A stretch of DNA of 64,000 nt from Mycolicibacterium tusciae (lineage in GTDB: Bacteria > Actinomycetota > Actinomycetes > Mycobacteriales > Mycobacteriaceae), in contig NZ_MVIM01000021.1 of NCBI RefSeq assembly GCF_002086795.1, forward strand, positions 35,643-99,642, written 5' to 3'. The translations under genes were made by a program, and so were the position numbers. Under the pieces are notes generated by a model that saw only the letters and a list, made by a program, of their open reading frames with translations, did no database searches and was not told the DNA's origin. Every line of letters starts with the position of its first letter. Positions within the stretch are counted from its first letter, which is position 1. Positions 30,869 through 39,232 of the stretch are shown here, one piece after another.

Positions 30869-32392
30869 CTACAGGCCGATCGCGCCGGCCGCGGTGTCGG
30901 TGTCTCGCCAGCGCCGCAGCTCCGAACCACGTGCCCATGTCGAGTGGGTGCCGCTGGAAATTCGTTCCGGTAGTGCGAGTTTGCACACCGGGCCGTCGGC
31001 GACCCGGGCCGCGTCGAACACCAGGCAGTACGAAGCGTCGGCATTCATGTCGGTCGTCAGCGTCACGAGGTAACCGTCGTCCTCGGCGCTGCTCCCCACC
31101 CGCGGCGCCATCGCGGTCTCGCTGCCGTACACGCCGTCGTCGAATGCGAAACGTTCCTCGGCGCCCGTCGCGACGTCGTGCTTCACCAAGCCGTCGAACA
31201 GGAACCATCCCGGTTTACCCGTTGCGGCATACGTGTATCGATACTGGCCGCCCGCGTAGCCGCCGTTGATCATGCCGAACTCGGTCGTGGAATCCGACAG
31301 GCGTTCTTCCCGCGTCTGGCCGGTGGCCAGGTTGAAGCGCCAACGATGAAGGTTGGTCTGCAACCCGTCGAGGGCGAGATACCGGAACGCCTTCTTGTAC
31401 TTGTCTCCGGTGAGGGTGTCGACCGGCGCGGGATCACCTTCGAAGAAGCCGTCGAGGACGATCTCGTCGCCGTCCTCGTAGGCGTTGACCCAATGCAGGA
31501 CGAAGGTTGGCTCGGCCTCGAACCACCGGATCTCCTCGGCGCCACCGCGGCGGGGGATGACCGCGAACCGGGACGGCATGTCTCGGTGAAAACCGGGTAG
31601 GTGGACGCCGGCCTGCAGCAGCTTCGGATCCCAGAACAGCGGAAAGTCGTTGAGGATCGCACAGTTTTCGGTGAACGCCATGTCATGGGGGAGTCGCGGT
31701 CCGGGAAGCGGGATATCGGTGAAATGCACCAGATCATTGGCGGCGTCGACCACGCCGTAGCGCATGTACGGCGCTTCCTTGCTGTAGGTGAAGAACAGCA
31801 ACTCGCCGGTGCGGTCGTCGACCTTAGGGTGCGCCGAAACCCCCCAGTCGAACGGGAACCCGCCGTTGAAGTCCTCTTTACCCAACGTGTTTCCAGTGCA
31901 GGGATCGATGCGGTACATGTCGCCGCACTGGTAGTGGCTCGTCAACGCCGTGCCGCGGTGCACGATCACATCGGTACTCGACGCGTCCTTCATCAGCGTC
32001 CGTGCGCCCCAACCGTAGTCGCGCTTGGCGAGCTGGATCGGTTCGGCGAGGCCCGGCCACAACGGGCCGCCCTCCTCGTTCTCCGCGTCGAAACCGTCGG
32101 TACGCACGAACCTGTTGCGGTAGAACGCCTTTCCGTCACGGAATCCGACGACGTGCACCATGCCGTCGCCGTCGAACGGGTGGTAGAACTTCAGCGCGGG
32201 GTGCAGAGGGTTCTCGGTGTTGCGCAGGTACACGCCATCGAGGTCGTGCGGAATCTCGCCCTCGACCGCCTGCAGATCGTCGGCATCCCACTCGGTGGTC
32301 TGCGGACGCCACGGTCCGGTGCGGTACGGATGGTCGTCGTCCTCCGGCAGCGTCGACAGAAACTTCCCGACGACCTCCACGTTCACACTCAT
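30869..32392 (-). CDS. Carotenoid cleavage oxygenase (RPE65 family), 507 aa
   Basis: Family signatures include GVYLRNTENPLHPALKFYHPFDGDGMVHVVGFRDGKAFYRNRFVRTDGF near residue 60, VHRGTALTSHYQCGDMYRIDPCTGNTLG near 150, then AHPKVDDRTGELLFFTYS and LPHDMAFTENCAILNDFP with the iron-ligand His residues, and the last His of the ligand set in SSGTHSTW near the C-terminus. Fe(II) enzymes of this group cut double bonds in carotenoids or stilbenes. ATG 32392 (MSVNVEV) starts 4 bases after the thiolase stop (TGAGATG). Substrate unknown; the thiolase next to it suggests lipid or isoprenoid catabolism. Confidence 0.93.
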   Translation of the reverse strand: MSVNVEVVGKFLSTLPEDDDHPYRTGPWRPQTTEWDADDLQAVEGEIPHDLDGVYLRNTENPLHPALKFYHPFDGDGMVHVVGFRDGKAFYRNRFVRTDGFDAENEEGGPLWPGLAEPIQLAKRDYGWGARTLMKDASSTDVIVHRGTALTSHYQCGDMYRIDPCTGNTLGKEDFNGGFPFDWGVSAHPKVDDRTGELLFFTYSKEAPYMRYGVVDAANDLVHFTDIPLPGPRLPHDMAFTENCAILNDFPLFWDPKLLQAGVHLPGFHRDMPSRFAVIPRRGGAEEIRWFEAEPTFVLHWVNAYEDGDEIVLDGFFEGDPAPVDTLTGDKYKKAFRYLALDGLQTNLHRWRFNLATGQTREERLSDSTTEFGMINGGYAGGQYRYTYAATGKPGWFLFDGLVKHDVATGAEERFAFDDGVYGSETAMAPRVGSSAEDDGYLVTLTTDMNADASYCLVFDAARVADGPVCKLALPERISSGTHSTWARGSELRRWRDTDTAAGAIGL

Positions 32393-32393
32393 C

Positions 32394-33617
32394 TCACACT
32401 CCACTCACGACGAAACTGACGGTGGTGGCGGTGCTTCCGCCGAAGTTCAAGGTGCCGAACGTCTTTGCGCCTTCGACCTGGTAGTCGCCCGCGCCGCCGC
32501 TGACTTGTTTAGCGGCGTCCAACAGCATGCGCACACCGGACGCGCCGACGGGATGCCCGCCGCCGATCAGGCCTCCGCTGGGGTTGATCGGCAGCAGCGC
32601 ACCCATCTCGATCTCGCCGTTCTCGATGGCTTTCCACGATTCGCCGGGTCCGGTGAGGCCGATGTGGTCGATCGCGAGATATTCGCTGGGCGTGAAGCAG
32701 TCGTGCACCTCGAAGCCGTCGACGTCATCGAGGGTGACGCGCGCCCGGTCGAACGCGTCGAGCACCGCCGTGCGCACGTGGGGCAACACGTAGGGGTGGT
32801 CGGCCGAATGGTCGAGTTTCTGCTGCAGGCCGAGGCCGACGGTGCGGTGGCCCCAGCCGTCGATTCGTCCGAGCGGACGTGCGGCGGGGTGATCGCGCAG
32901 CCAATCGTCGGTGACGAGGACGATGCCCGCGGCCCCGTCGGTCATCTGGCTGCAGTCGAAGCGACGGATACGCCCGTCGATGACGGGGTTCGTGTCGTCA
33001 TCGGCCGTGATCGGGTCCGGAACCGCCCACCCTCGCGTCTGCGCATTGGGATTGTTGCGCGCGTTGGCGAAGTTGACTTGGGCGATGGCCCGCAGGTGGG
33101 CGTCGTCGATGCCGTAGCGGCGGTCGTACTCGGCGGCCAGCTTGTCGAACATGTGCGGCCACATGAATTTGGCGTCGGTGCCCTCGTGGTCGGTCCACGC
33201 GGCCGCACCGAGATACTGGGCGGCGGTGTCGCCGTGCACCGTCTTCTCCAGCTCGACGCCGAGCACCAGTGCGGTTCGGTATGCGCCCGAACGGAGATCC
33301 GCGATAGCCGCCAGTGTCGCGACACTGCCCGAGGCGCACGCGGCCTCGTGCCTCGAGGCGGGTGTGTCCCACAAACCGTTGTTGACGGTGGCGGGCATGG
33401 CGCCGAGGTGACCCTGCCTGGCGAACATCTCGCCGAAGGCGTTGCCCAGGTGGACGACCTCTATGTCGGATGCGGCGACCTTCGCGGCGGTGAGGGTCGA
33501 GTCCACGACTTCACTGGTCAAGCCTGCGAAATCTTGTCCCTCCCGGCTGAGGTTGCGGGCGAAATCGCTCTGATACCCACCGAGGATCCAGACATTGGAT
33601 GCGCCCATTGTGGTCAC
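32394..33617 (-). CDS. Thiolase-superfamily protein (SCP-x/lipid-transfer type), 407 aa
   Basis: Acyl-thiolase active site: nucleophilic Cys in HEAACASGSVATLAAI near residue 92, and the C-terminal His and Cys region in VEVHDCFTPSEYLAIDHIG and NPSGGLIGGGHPVGASGVRMLLDA. Missing the second typical Cys-Gly-Gly motif, which is common in the SCP-x-like subgroup, so its role may be thiolytic cleavage of an odd substrate such as a side-chain acyl-CoA. GTG at 33617 is used; ATG at 33608 is alternative. It heads an operon with the oxygenase and the tandem HxlR regulator. Confidence 0.9.
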   Translation of the reverse strand: MTTMGASNVWILGGYQSDFARNLSREGQDFAGLTSEVVDSTLTAAKVAASDIEVVHLGNAFGEMFARQGHLGAMPATVNNGLWDTPASRHEAACASGSVATLAAIADLRSGAYRTALVLGVELEKTVHGDTAAQYLGAAAWTDHEGTDAKFMWPHMFDKLAAEYDRRYGIDDAHLRAIAQVNFANARNNPNAQTRGWAVPDPITADDDTNPVIDGRIRRFDCSQMTDGAAGIVLVTDDWLRDHPAARPLGRIDGWGHRTVGLGLQQKLDHSADHPYVLPHVRTAVLDAFDRARVTLDDVDGFEVHDCFTPSEYLAIDHIGLTGPGESWKAIENGEIEMGALLPINPSGGLIGGGHPVGASGVRMLLDAAKQVSGGAGDYQVEGAKTFGTLNFGGSTATTVSFVVSGV

Positions 33618-33795
33618 GTTACTACAATTAACAGAGTGACCCTAGAGGACGGCCCCGTCGGCACTCAGGTCTGAACCGACGGAACCTTGGCTATGCGTAG
33701 AGGTCGACCACCACGCGAGCCTCTACTTGGACTGCCCGTTGTGTGAGATGGCAAACGTTCGTGTAATGGCCAGTCGTAGTGGGAAGTCTGTAGCG

Positions 33796-34503
33796 ATGAC
33801 TGACGCACGGAACCACGACCTAGCTCGCCGTATGGCCGAGTTGGCGCGTACTGCCGCGTCGCCCAAAACTGTCGAAGAGGTGCTGTCGGACGTCACGGCA
33901 ACGGCGAAGGAACTCATCCCGGGAGTCGACACGGCCGGCGTCTTACTCGTGGGCAAGAACGGCAAGTACGAGTCCCTGGCCGGCATAACGGACTTGCCTC
34001 ACCAGCTCGATGACTATCAGATGAAGTATGACGAGGGGCCTTGCGTGCAGGCCGCGATCGACGATGTGATCGTGCGCACGGAAGACTTCCGCACCGAGGG
34101 CCGGTGGCCGAAGTACGCCCCCGCTGCTGTCGAACTCGGCGTCCTCAGCGGTCTGTCGGTCAAGCTGTACACCGCCGACCGCACCGCAGGCGCGCTGAAC
34201 TTGTTCGCGTTCAAGCCGCACGCCTTCGACGCCGAGGACGAGACAACCGCCACTGTCCTCGCCGCCCACGCCGCGGCGGCGATACTGGCCAGTCGTCAAG
34301 GTGAGCAGTTGCAGTCGGCCCTTTCGACGAGGGACCGGATCGGTCAGGCCAAGGGCATCATCATGGAGCGCTACGACGTCGACGACGTGCGGGCGTTCGA
34401 GATGCTCAGAAGGCTCTCGCAGGACAGCAATACTCGGCTGGCCGACATTGCTCAACGGGTCATCGATACTCGGAGCGGTAATGACTCGCGCGACGGCGGC
34501 TGA
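33796..34503 (+). CDS. GAF-ANTAR domain RNA-binding antiterminator, 235 aa
   Basis: The GAF domain covers about 30-165 (SDVTATAKELIPGVDTAGVLLVGKNGKYESLAGITDLPHQLDDYQMKYDEGPCVQAAIDD, LSGLSVKLYTADRTAGALNLFAFK), then the ANTAR bundle about 180-230 (STRDRIGQAKGIIMERYDVDDVRAFEMLRRLSQDSNTRLADIAQRVIDTR). ANTAR proteins bind paired hairpins in nascent RNA to prevent termination; GAF is the sensor. ATG at 33796 follows gggaag (33780). The stop region overlaps the start of the next gene at 34481, so the pair is coupled. Confidence 0.92.
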   Translation: MTDARNHDLARRMAELARTAASPKTVEEVLSDVTATAKELIPGVDTAGVLLVGKNGKYESLAGITDLPHQLDDYQMKYDEGPCVQAAIDDVIVRTEDFRTEGRWPKYAPAAVELGVLSGLSVKLYTADRTAGALNLFAFKPHAFDAEDETTATVLAAHAAAAILASRQGEQLQSALSTRDRIGQAKGIIMERYDVDDVRAFEMLRRLSQDSNTRLADIAQRVIDTRSGNDSRDGG

Positions 34504-35173
34504 TCGGTCTTGGCGGGACTGGGTCCGTGAGAACGGACTATTGCTGGCATGCCTCGGCTTCTTCGCGGTGTTCTTCGCGGGCATGGTCGTTTCCGGTGCA
34601 GCAACCTACAACGAGGAACAACTTGAACACGGATCGAGCGAACATATCTCCGTGCTGCAGTATCTGACCACCGGGCACTTCGTCGAGGCGACGTTCGAGA
34701 ATTGGGAATCGGAATTCCTTCAGATGGGGATGTACGTCGTCCTGACGGCGTTGCTCTACCAGAAGGGTTCATCGGAGTCGAAACCGATGCACACGCCTGC
34801 GCCCCAGGACGCCGATCCGCGCGACGCCGACAAGCGGAATTCACCGTGGCCGGTAAGGCGGGGCGGGTGGCCGTTGGCCGTCTACGAGCACTCGTTGGTG
34901 ATCGCCTTCTTCGTGTTGTTTTTCGCGTCGTGGACATTGCACGCTGTGGGCGGCGTCAGCGAATTCAACAGCCAACAGATTCAGCACGGTCAACCGGTGA
35001 TCTCGGTATGGCGGTACGTGACCACCGCGCAATTCTGGTTCGAGTCGATGCAGAACTGGCAGAGCGAGTTCATCGCGGTCGCGGCGATCATCGGACTGTC
35101 GATCTTCCTGCGGCAGCGCGGGTCTGCCGAGTCGAAACCCGTCGCCGATCCGCACCGCGAGACAAGCGCTTGA
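34481..35173 (+). CDS. DUF6766 membrane protein, internally duplicated, 230 aa
   Basis: Two similar halves each carry a membrane segment, an amphipathic stretch and a second segment: EHGSSEHISVLQYLTTGHFVEATFENWESEFLQMGMYVVLTALLYQKGSSESKP and QHGQPVISVWRYVTTAQFWFESMQNWQSEFIAVAAIIGLSIFLRQRGSAESKP. The GSSESKP/GSAESKP end in both copies shows the duplication clearly. Function unknown; the name is from the family I believe it belongs to. It starts inside the GAF-ANTAR gene end (23-base overlap), so expression is coupled. Confidence 0.8.
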   Translation: MTRATAADRSWRDWVRENGLLLACLGFFAVFFAGMVVSGAATYNEEQLEHGSSEHISVLQYLTTGHFVEATFENWESEFLQMGMYVVLTALLYQKGSSESKPMHTPAPQDADPRDADKRNSPWPVRRGGWPLAVYEHSLVIAFFVLFFASWTLHAVGGVSEFNSQQIQHGQPVISVWRYVTTAQFWFESMQNWQSEFIAVAAIIGLSIFLRQRGSAESKPVADPHRETSA

Positions 35174-35865
35174 CCGAGCCGGCGCCACCACTCCACCCGA
35201 TCTATCTGTTCGCGGACAGTCAGCTGCTGTTCTGGAAGCACAAGGGTCGACTGGTTCTCGACGCGGCCCTCGACGGTTTCGCGCGGAACACCTCGATCCG
35301 CGCAGCTTACGTAGGTGCCTCCAACGGCGACAGGATGGATTTCTACGAAGTCTTCGAGGCGGCGATGGCGGCGATCGGAATCGCTGAACGACGCATGATC
35401 GTTTCCTCGTTTGGTCCAGCCGACCGCGCGTTTCTTGAGTGTGCACAGTTGATCGTCCTCGCGGGGGGCGATGTGGAGCTTGGCTGGGCCACGATCGAAG
35501 AAACCGGCATGAAAGACGTGATCTTGGATCGATACGCCAAAGGTGCTGTACTGGCTGGTATTTCAGCCGGCGCGGTGCAACTGGGATGCTACGGTCTCGC
35601 CGAGACGTCTGCATCGCCGCCGTTCGAGGTGTTCGGGCTCGTCCACCTGGTCGTCGACACACATGACGAGCACGCCGGATGGCCGCGGCTGGCGCGCACG
35701 ATTCATCTGCTCCACGGAACAGTCGCTGGGCTCGGGATCCCCTCCGGCGGCGGAGTCATCGTGCATCGGGATGCCACCATCGAGCCGCTGCGACGGCCCG
35801 CACACGAATTCCGTTCAGAGCGTGGAAGGATCGCGCACTCACTGCTCCACCCGGAAATTCATTAG
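35170..35865 (+). CDS. Peptidase S51-like protein (PepE/cyanophycinase type), 231 aa
   Basis: The nucleophile elbow GISAGAVQLG near residue 133 (Ser), preceded by VLAGGDVELGWATIEETGM and followed by DTHDEHAGWPRLARTIHLLHG, matches the S51 family. Dipeptidase E and cyanophycinase cut Asp- or Arg-Asp-containing dipeptides or polymers. The start is TTG at 35170, which overlaps the TGA of the previous gene (TTGA), the only in-frame start at a sensible place. Cytoplasmic. Follows the GAF-ANTAR/DUF6766 operon. Confidence 0.85.
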   Translation: MTEPAPPLHPIYLFADSQLLFWKHKGRLVLDAALDGFARNTSIRAAYVGASNGDRMDFYEVFEAAMAAIGIAERRMIVSSFGPADRAFLECAQLIVLAGGDVELGWATIEETGMKDVILDRYAKGAVLAGISAGAVQLGCYGLAETSASPPFEVFGLVHLVVDTHDEHAGWPRLARTIHLLHGTVAGLGIPSGGGVIVHRDATIEPLRRPAHEFRSERGRIAHSLLHPEIH

Positions 35866-35938
35866 TTTCGCGGATCCGGCCCATCGACCTCATGACGTGT
35901 CACAATGATGTGGCCGACACTCAGTGAAGGAACGGATC

Positions 35939-36457
35939 GTGGAGTTTCCCAGAGGGGCCCTTAGTTGGCCGGATCGCAGGCTGTGGGCTGCTCGGGTGTT
36001 CACACTGCGTGCCGCTGCCCTCCGTTTCATCGAGCAGTATCCGTGGGCCGTGGGGGCGATCGCGGTGCCGCTGACGATCATCGTTCTGGCCGGCGTGGCC
36101 ATGCTCCCTCTGTTTTTCGTGCCACTGCTTGTGCTCATCGGCGCCGCGTTGATCGGGATCGAGTATTACGCGGATCAGCAGAAGCCGGATGAGTACCCGG
36201 CGCAGGCTGCGGGCGGGCCCCCGAGGTGGAATCTCGGGTCGCGCATGGGCCGATTCAGGCTGCCGGGCAGGTCCAAATGGCCGCAGATGATCACCGAAGC
36301 GCGCGCTCGGGCGGAAGCGGTTGCCGCCGAGTCGCTGGCTTCCGCAGCCCGAGCCCTGGCCGCTGACGCCAGGAAGCAGGCAGACGTCGCACAGGCCCGG
36401 GCGCGGGCAAACCAGCTGCATTTCGAGACGCCAGCCGAGACCAATCCACCCAAATAA
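35939..36457 (+). CDS. Membrane protein with C-terminal Ala-rich coiled coil, 172 aa
   Basis: Two adjacent membrane segments (YPWAVGAIAVPLTIIVLAGVAML and FVPLLVLIGAALIGIEYYA) near residues 40-82 are followed by a linker and a long Ala/Arg/Glu-rich helix (TEARARAEAVAAESLASAARALAADARKQADVAQARARAN). GTG 35939 is chosen since aagga (35927) lies 7 bases upstream; GTG 35924 would add 5 residues. Function unknown. It ends 7 bases before the tRNA gene on the other strand. Confidence 0.6.
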   Translation: MEFPRGALSWPDRRLWAARVFTLRAAALRFIEQYPWAVGAIAVPLTIIVLAGVAMLPLFFVPLLVLIGAALIGIEYYADQQKPDEYPAQAAGGPPRWNLGSRMGRFRLPGRSKWPQMITEARARAEAVAAESLASAARALAADARKQADVAQARARANQLHFETPAETNPPK

Positions 36458-36464
36458 GAAACTG

Positions 36465-36537
36465 TGCCCCCGGCAGGATTCGAACCTGCGACACCGGCTT
36501 TAGGAGAGCCGTGCTCTATCCCCTGAGCTACGGGGGC
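36465..36537 (-). tRNA. tRNA-Arg (anticodon CCT)
   Basis: Reverse strand folds as a cloverleaf: acceptor GCCCCCG with CGGGGGC, D-arm GCTC/GAGC, anticodon stem CGGCT/AGCCG with loop CTCCTAA (anticodon CCT, codon AGG), T-arm GCAGG-TTCGAAT-CCTGC, discriminator A. The 3' CCA is not encoded, as usual in actinobacteria. Confidence 0.96.
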
Positions 36538-36594
36538 GGACCGCAGGAAGCTTACCGGTCGGGACCGCCTCGTCCTGCGCAGCCCAGATCTCCG

Positions 36595-36614
36595 TTTTGG
36601 CAAATTTGACAAAA
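36595..36614. promoter_or_regulatory. Near-perfect 20-base palindrome upstream of the oxidase-like trio
   Basis: The pattern TTTTGnCAAATTTGnCAAAA spans 36595-36614 with only positions 6 and 15 not paired. It ends 41 bases before the start of the gene at 36656, and the embedded TTGACA (36606-36611) could be a -35 box. A TetR-like repressor site is plausible but no regulator gene is adjacent. Confidence 0.45.
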
Positions 36615-36655
36615 CTTCTTCCGAATCGGGCCCCTGCACCGTAGCGTCTTCAGCC

Positions 36656-37372
36656 GTGGAGCTGAAGTTGCAGCGCGTGGGCGCATGGTGTGGGACCGCG
36701 ATGATCGTCCTTTACAGCGTGTGCTTTTCCGGCATCGCAAAACTCTTTCCGCCGATGTCCCCGTCGGACACGGCCGAGCAGACCGATGCCTTCCTGACCA
36801 CCGAGAACCTCTGGGTCCGATTCGGGCTTGCCGGCGCACTGCTCGCAGCCGCGCTCGCCATTCCTTTCCACGCGGTGATCGTGCTGCGCCTGCGGCGAGC
36901 CGAGGGGCAATGGGGCATGCTCACCCTGACCCAGGTGCTGGCCGCCGCGATCTTCACCCCGGCGATGATGTTCTCCTTGATGGCGTTGGCGGCAGCGGCA
37001 TTTCGGGCCGGGCAGCGTGATCCGGAGATCACCCAGGCGTTCAGCGACTTCTTCTGGCTGTGGTTCATCGGCATCGTCGGCACCATCGTCATGCAGAACC
37101 TCACACTGGCGATCGCGTCGTTCACCGACAAGGGCGACCCCCCGACCTTCCCGCGCTGGTACGGCTTCCTCAACCTGTGGGTGGCCATGCTGTCGCTCCC
37201 CGGCTGCGTCGTGGTGGCCATGAGTACCGGCCCGCTCGCATGGGATGGCGTGTTCTCCTACTACCTGCCCGGGCTCGCTTTGATCGTCTGGATGATCGGC
37301 ACCACCGTCGTGCTGCTGAAGTCCATCAAGGCGGAGGAAGCCGCCGAAAGCCGGTTGGCCGCAACGCCGTGA
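36656..37372 (+). CDS. Integral membrane protein of the oxidase-like trio, 238 aa
   Basis: Six membrane segments (WCGTAMIVLYSVCFSGIAKL, FGLAGALLAAALAIPFHAVIVL, LTLTQVLAAAIFTPAMMFSLMALA, FIGIVGTIVMQNLTLAIA, LWVAMLSLPGCVVVAM, LPGLALIVWMIGTTVVLLK). Not assignable to a named family, but its tight coupling (GTGA overlap at 37369) with the cytochrome oxidase III-like gene suggests a partner protein. GTG at 36656 opens MELKLQRVGAW. Confidence 0.75.
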   Translation: MELKLQRVGAWCGTAMIVLYSVCFSGIAKLFPPMSPSDTAEQTDAFLTTENLWVRFGLAGALLAAALAIPFHAVIVLRLRRAEGQWGMLTLTQVLAAAIFTPAMMFSLMALAAAAFRAGQRDPEITQAFSDFFWLWFIGIVGTIVMQNLTLAIASFTDKGDPPTFPRWYGFLNLWVAMLSLPGCVVVAMSTGPLAWDGVFSYYLPGLALIVWMIGTTVVLLKSIKAEEAAESRLAATP

Positions 37373-37959
37373 CGGCGGCTGCGACGGCGCCGGGGGATCC
37401 CTCAGCCCGGCGGATCCCCGCCGAGTCCGGTACATGGGTGTTCCTGTTCGGCGACATGCTCGTGTTCGGCGTCTTCTTCGTCACCTTCATGGTGGAACGG
37501 GCCAAGGCGGCCGACCTGTTCGACGTCGCCCGCACGTCGCTGCACATCGGCGTCGGCGTCGCGAACACCCTGGTCCTGCTCACCAGCTCGCTCTGCATCG
37601 TGGTCGCGCTCGGCGCGATCCGCGGCGGCGCGAAGTCGATTGCCGCCCAAGCAGTTTCCGCGGCGATCGCGTTCGGCTTGCTCTTCGTCGGCCTCAAGGT
37701 CTATGAGTATGTCTCGCTGGCAACCAGCGGCCACGGCCCGGGTGCGAATGACTTCTTCCTCTACTACTTCATCCTGACCGGACTGCATCTCTTCCACGTG
37801 TGCGTCGGCATCGGCGTGCTGGCGTTCCTGCTGACGCAGACCCGCCGCGACGAGATCAGCGCTACCAGGATGGCCGCCGTCGAGGGTGGCGCGTGCTTCT
37901 GGCATCTCGTCGACCTGCTGTGGATCGTCCTGTTCGCACTGCTGTACCTGGTGAGCTGA
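37369..37959 (+). CDS. Cytochrome c oxidase subunit III-like (NorE-type) membrane protein, 196 aa
   Basis: Five membrane segments with the subunit III features ESGTWVFLFGDMLVFGVFFVTFMVERA (conserved Glu), FILTGLHLFHVCVGIGVLAFLL and GGACFWHLVDLLWIVLFALLYLVS (conserved Trp-His). It is not the main ctaE, since the usual ctaE neighbours are absent; NorE-type proteins accompany nitric oxide reductases or alternative oxidases. Start is GTG overlapping the previous stop, and its stop overlaps the next ATG (37957-37961). Confidence 0.85.
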   Translation: MTAAATAPGDPSARRIPAESGTWVFLFGDMLVFGVFFVTFMVERAKAADLFDVARTSLHIGVGVANTLVLLTSSLCIVVALGAIRGGAKSIAAQAVSAAIAFGLLFVGLKVYEYVSLATSGHGPGANDFFLYYFILTGLHLFHVCVGIGVLAFLLTQTRRDEISATRMAAVEGGACFWHLVDLLWIVLFALLYLVS

Positions 37960-38237
37960 TGCAGGGGCCTTCGGTGTTTCAACTGGTACGCAACCGCGCG
38001 GGCCTCTCGTGGCTGATCCTCGTCGCGGCGACCGTCGTCTCGTGGGCCGTCGGCGCCGACCACGGCACGGGTTCGATGGTGGCGATCGTCGTCCTGGCCA
38101 TCGCAGCGATCAAGGTGCGCCTCGTCGGCCTGGACTTCATGGAACTGCGCCACGCGCCGATACCCTTGCGCGTGTTGTTCGAGGTCTACTGTTTCGCCGT
38201 CTGGGCGGTGCTGTCGGGCCTATACCTCTGGCTGTGA
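37959..38237 (+). CDS. Small membrane protein, cytochrome c oxidase subunit IV-like (Prok_COX4), 92 aa
   Basis: Three segments: AGLSWLILVAATVVSWAVGAD, GSMVAIVVLAIAAIKVRLVGLDFMELRHAP and VLFEVYCFAVWAVLSGLYLWL. KVRLVGxDFMELRxAP is typical of the prokaryotic subunit IV-like family that follows subunit III-like genes. Directly abuts the LLM oxidoreductase stop on the other strand. Confidence 0.85.
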   Translation: MQGPSVFQLVRNRAGLSWLILVAATVVSWAVGADHGTGSMVAIVVLAIAAIKVRLVGLDFMELRHAPIPLRVLFEVYCFAVWAVLSGLYLWL

Positions 38238-39059
38238 CTAGCGGAGTTCGGCGATCACCTTCGCGAACTCTTCGCCGTGTTGCTGCTGCACGGTGATGTA
38301 GGTGACGCCGTAAGCGTCGCGCAAGTGCCGAATGGTGTCGGCGATGTCCCTCGGCGTACCCGAGAACACCGCGGGCGTCGCCAGCATCTCTTCCTCGGAC
38401 AAGTCCGGCAGGAATCGCCGCACGAGCGACAGGTCGGGAACCCCCGAGTTGTCGGTCGGCAGCGCGATCACGGACAGATTCAGCTCCAGCTCACCGAATC
38501 GGTCACCGGCCGCCTCGCGGACGAACGCGATGCGGTCGGCGAGCGGATCAACGCCGCCGATGATCGGGTGACCGCCCGTCAGCCCGATGATGTTCGCCTT
38601 CTGCGCGGCGAGGGTCAGCAGCTTGTCGCCGTTGCCCGCGATGAGGATCGGCACACCGGCCGCGTGTTGGTTCATGTGCTCGGTGACGTGACGCAGCCAC
38701 GCGACGCGTTCACCCGCCGTCGGGTACGGCAGCTCGGCTTGCTCGAACTCCTCTTTGACGTACCCCGCGCCGAGGCCGAGATCGAAACGGCCGCCGCTGA
38801 GGTCACGCAGCGAAGTGACGTCCCGCGCCAGCAGCGCGGGCCGGTAGAAGCCGGCGTTCAGCACGAAGGTGCCGACGCGCAGGTTCTCGGTCGCCATCGC
38901 CATGGCCGTCATCATCGGGAACGGCGCCGTCGTGTAGAGGTGGTCGGCCATGTGGACGACGTCGTACCCCATGCCCTCAGCTCGGCGCGCCCAGTCCTGG
39001 ACCGACTTTTGACGACGTGCGGCCTGCAGTCCGACACCGAACCGGAAGTCTTTGACCAT
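38238..39059 (-). CDS. LLM-class F420-dependent oxidoreductase, 273 aa
   Basis: Luciferase-like TIM barrel: FRFGVGLQAARRQKSVQDWARRAEGMGYDVVHMADHL, TATENLRVGTFVLNAGFYRPALLARDVTSLRDLSGGRFDLGLGAGYVKEEFEQ, PILIAGNGDKLLTLAAQKANIIGLTG. Members use coenzyme F420, characteristic of mycobacteria. ATG 39059 (MVKDFRFGV) is the natural start; 39107 adds 16 residues. Divergent from ybdK across 173 bases. Confidence 0.93.
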   Translation of the reverse strand: MVKDFRFGVGLQAARRQKSVQDWARRAEGMGYDVVHMADHLYTTAPFPMMTAMAMATENLRVGTFVLNAGFYRPALLARDVTSLRDLSGGRFDLGLGAGYVKEEFEQAELPYPTAGERVAWLRHVTEHMNQHAAGVPILIAGNGDKLLTLAAQKANIIGLTGGHPIIGGVDPLADRIAFVREAAGDRFGELELNLSVIALPTDNSGVPDLSLVRRFLPDLSEEEMLATPAVFSGTPRDIADTIRHLRDAYGVTYITVQQQHGEEFAKVIAELR

Positions 39060-39170
39060 CCGTTGATCGTAGAAGTTCTGCGCGCCAGGTTTAGCAGCTG
39101 TCCGCAATGGGCATCATTCTGCCGCTGACTTCGAACCCCGACGTCACGCCAACTCAGGACTTGTCACCCC

Positions 39171-39216
39171 GATCCGGTCCGTCGTGAGCGAGACTCCGAC
39201 GGACCGGATCAATTTT
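39171..39216 (+). terminator. Strong hairpin (14-base perfect arms, 12-base loop) with short T-tract, 17 bases before ybdK
   Basis: GATCCGGTCCGTCG (39171-39184) pairs perfectly with 39197-39210, loop 39185-39196, followed by aatttt. The form is an intrinsic terminator for rightward transcripts, but it lies in the divergent gap right before ybdK, where no upstream rightward gene ends. It may be an attenuator or bar antisense transcription. Confidence 0.6.
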
Positions 39217-39232
39217 CAGACCCGAACACACC

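Noticed and set aside
32217..33674. A 485-codon plus-strand frame
   Set aside because: It is the antisense shadow of the thiolase and oxygenase genes, which have clear family motifs on the other strand.
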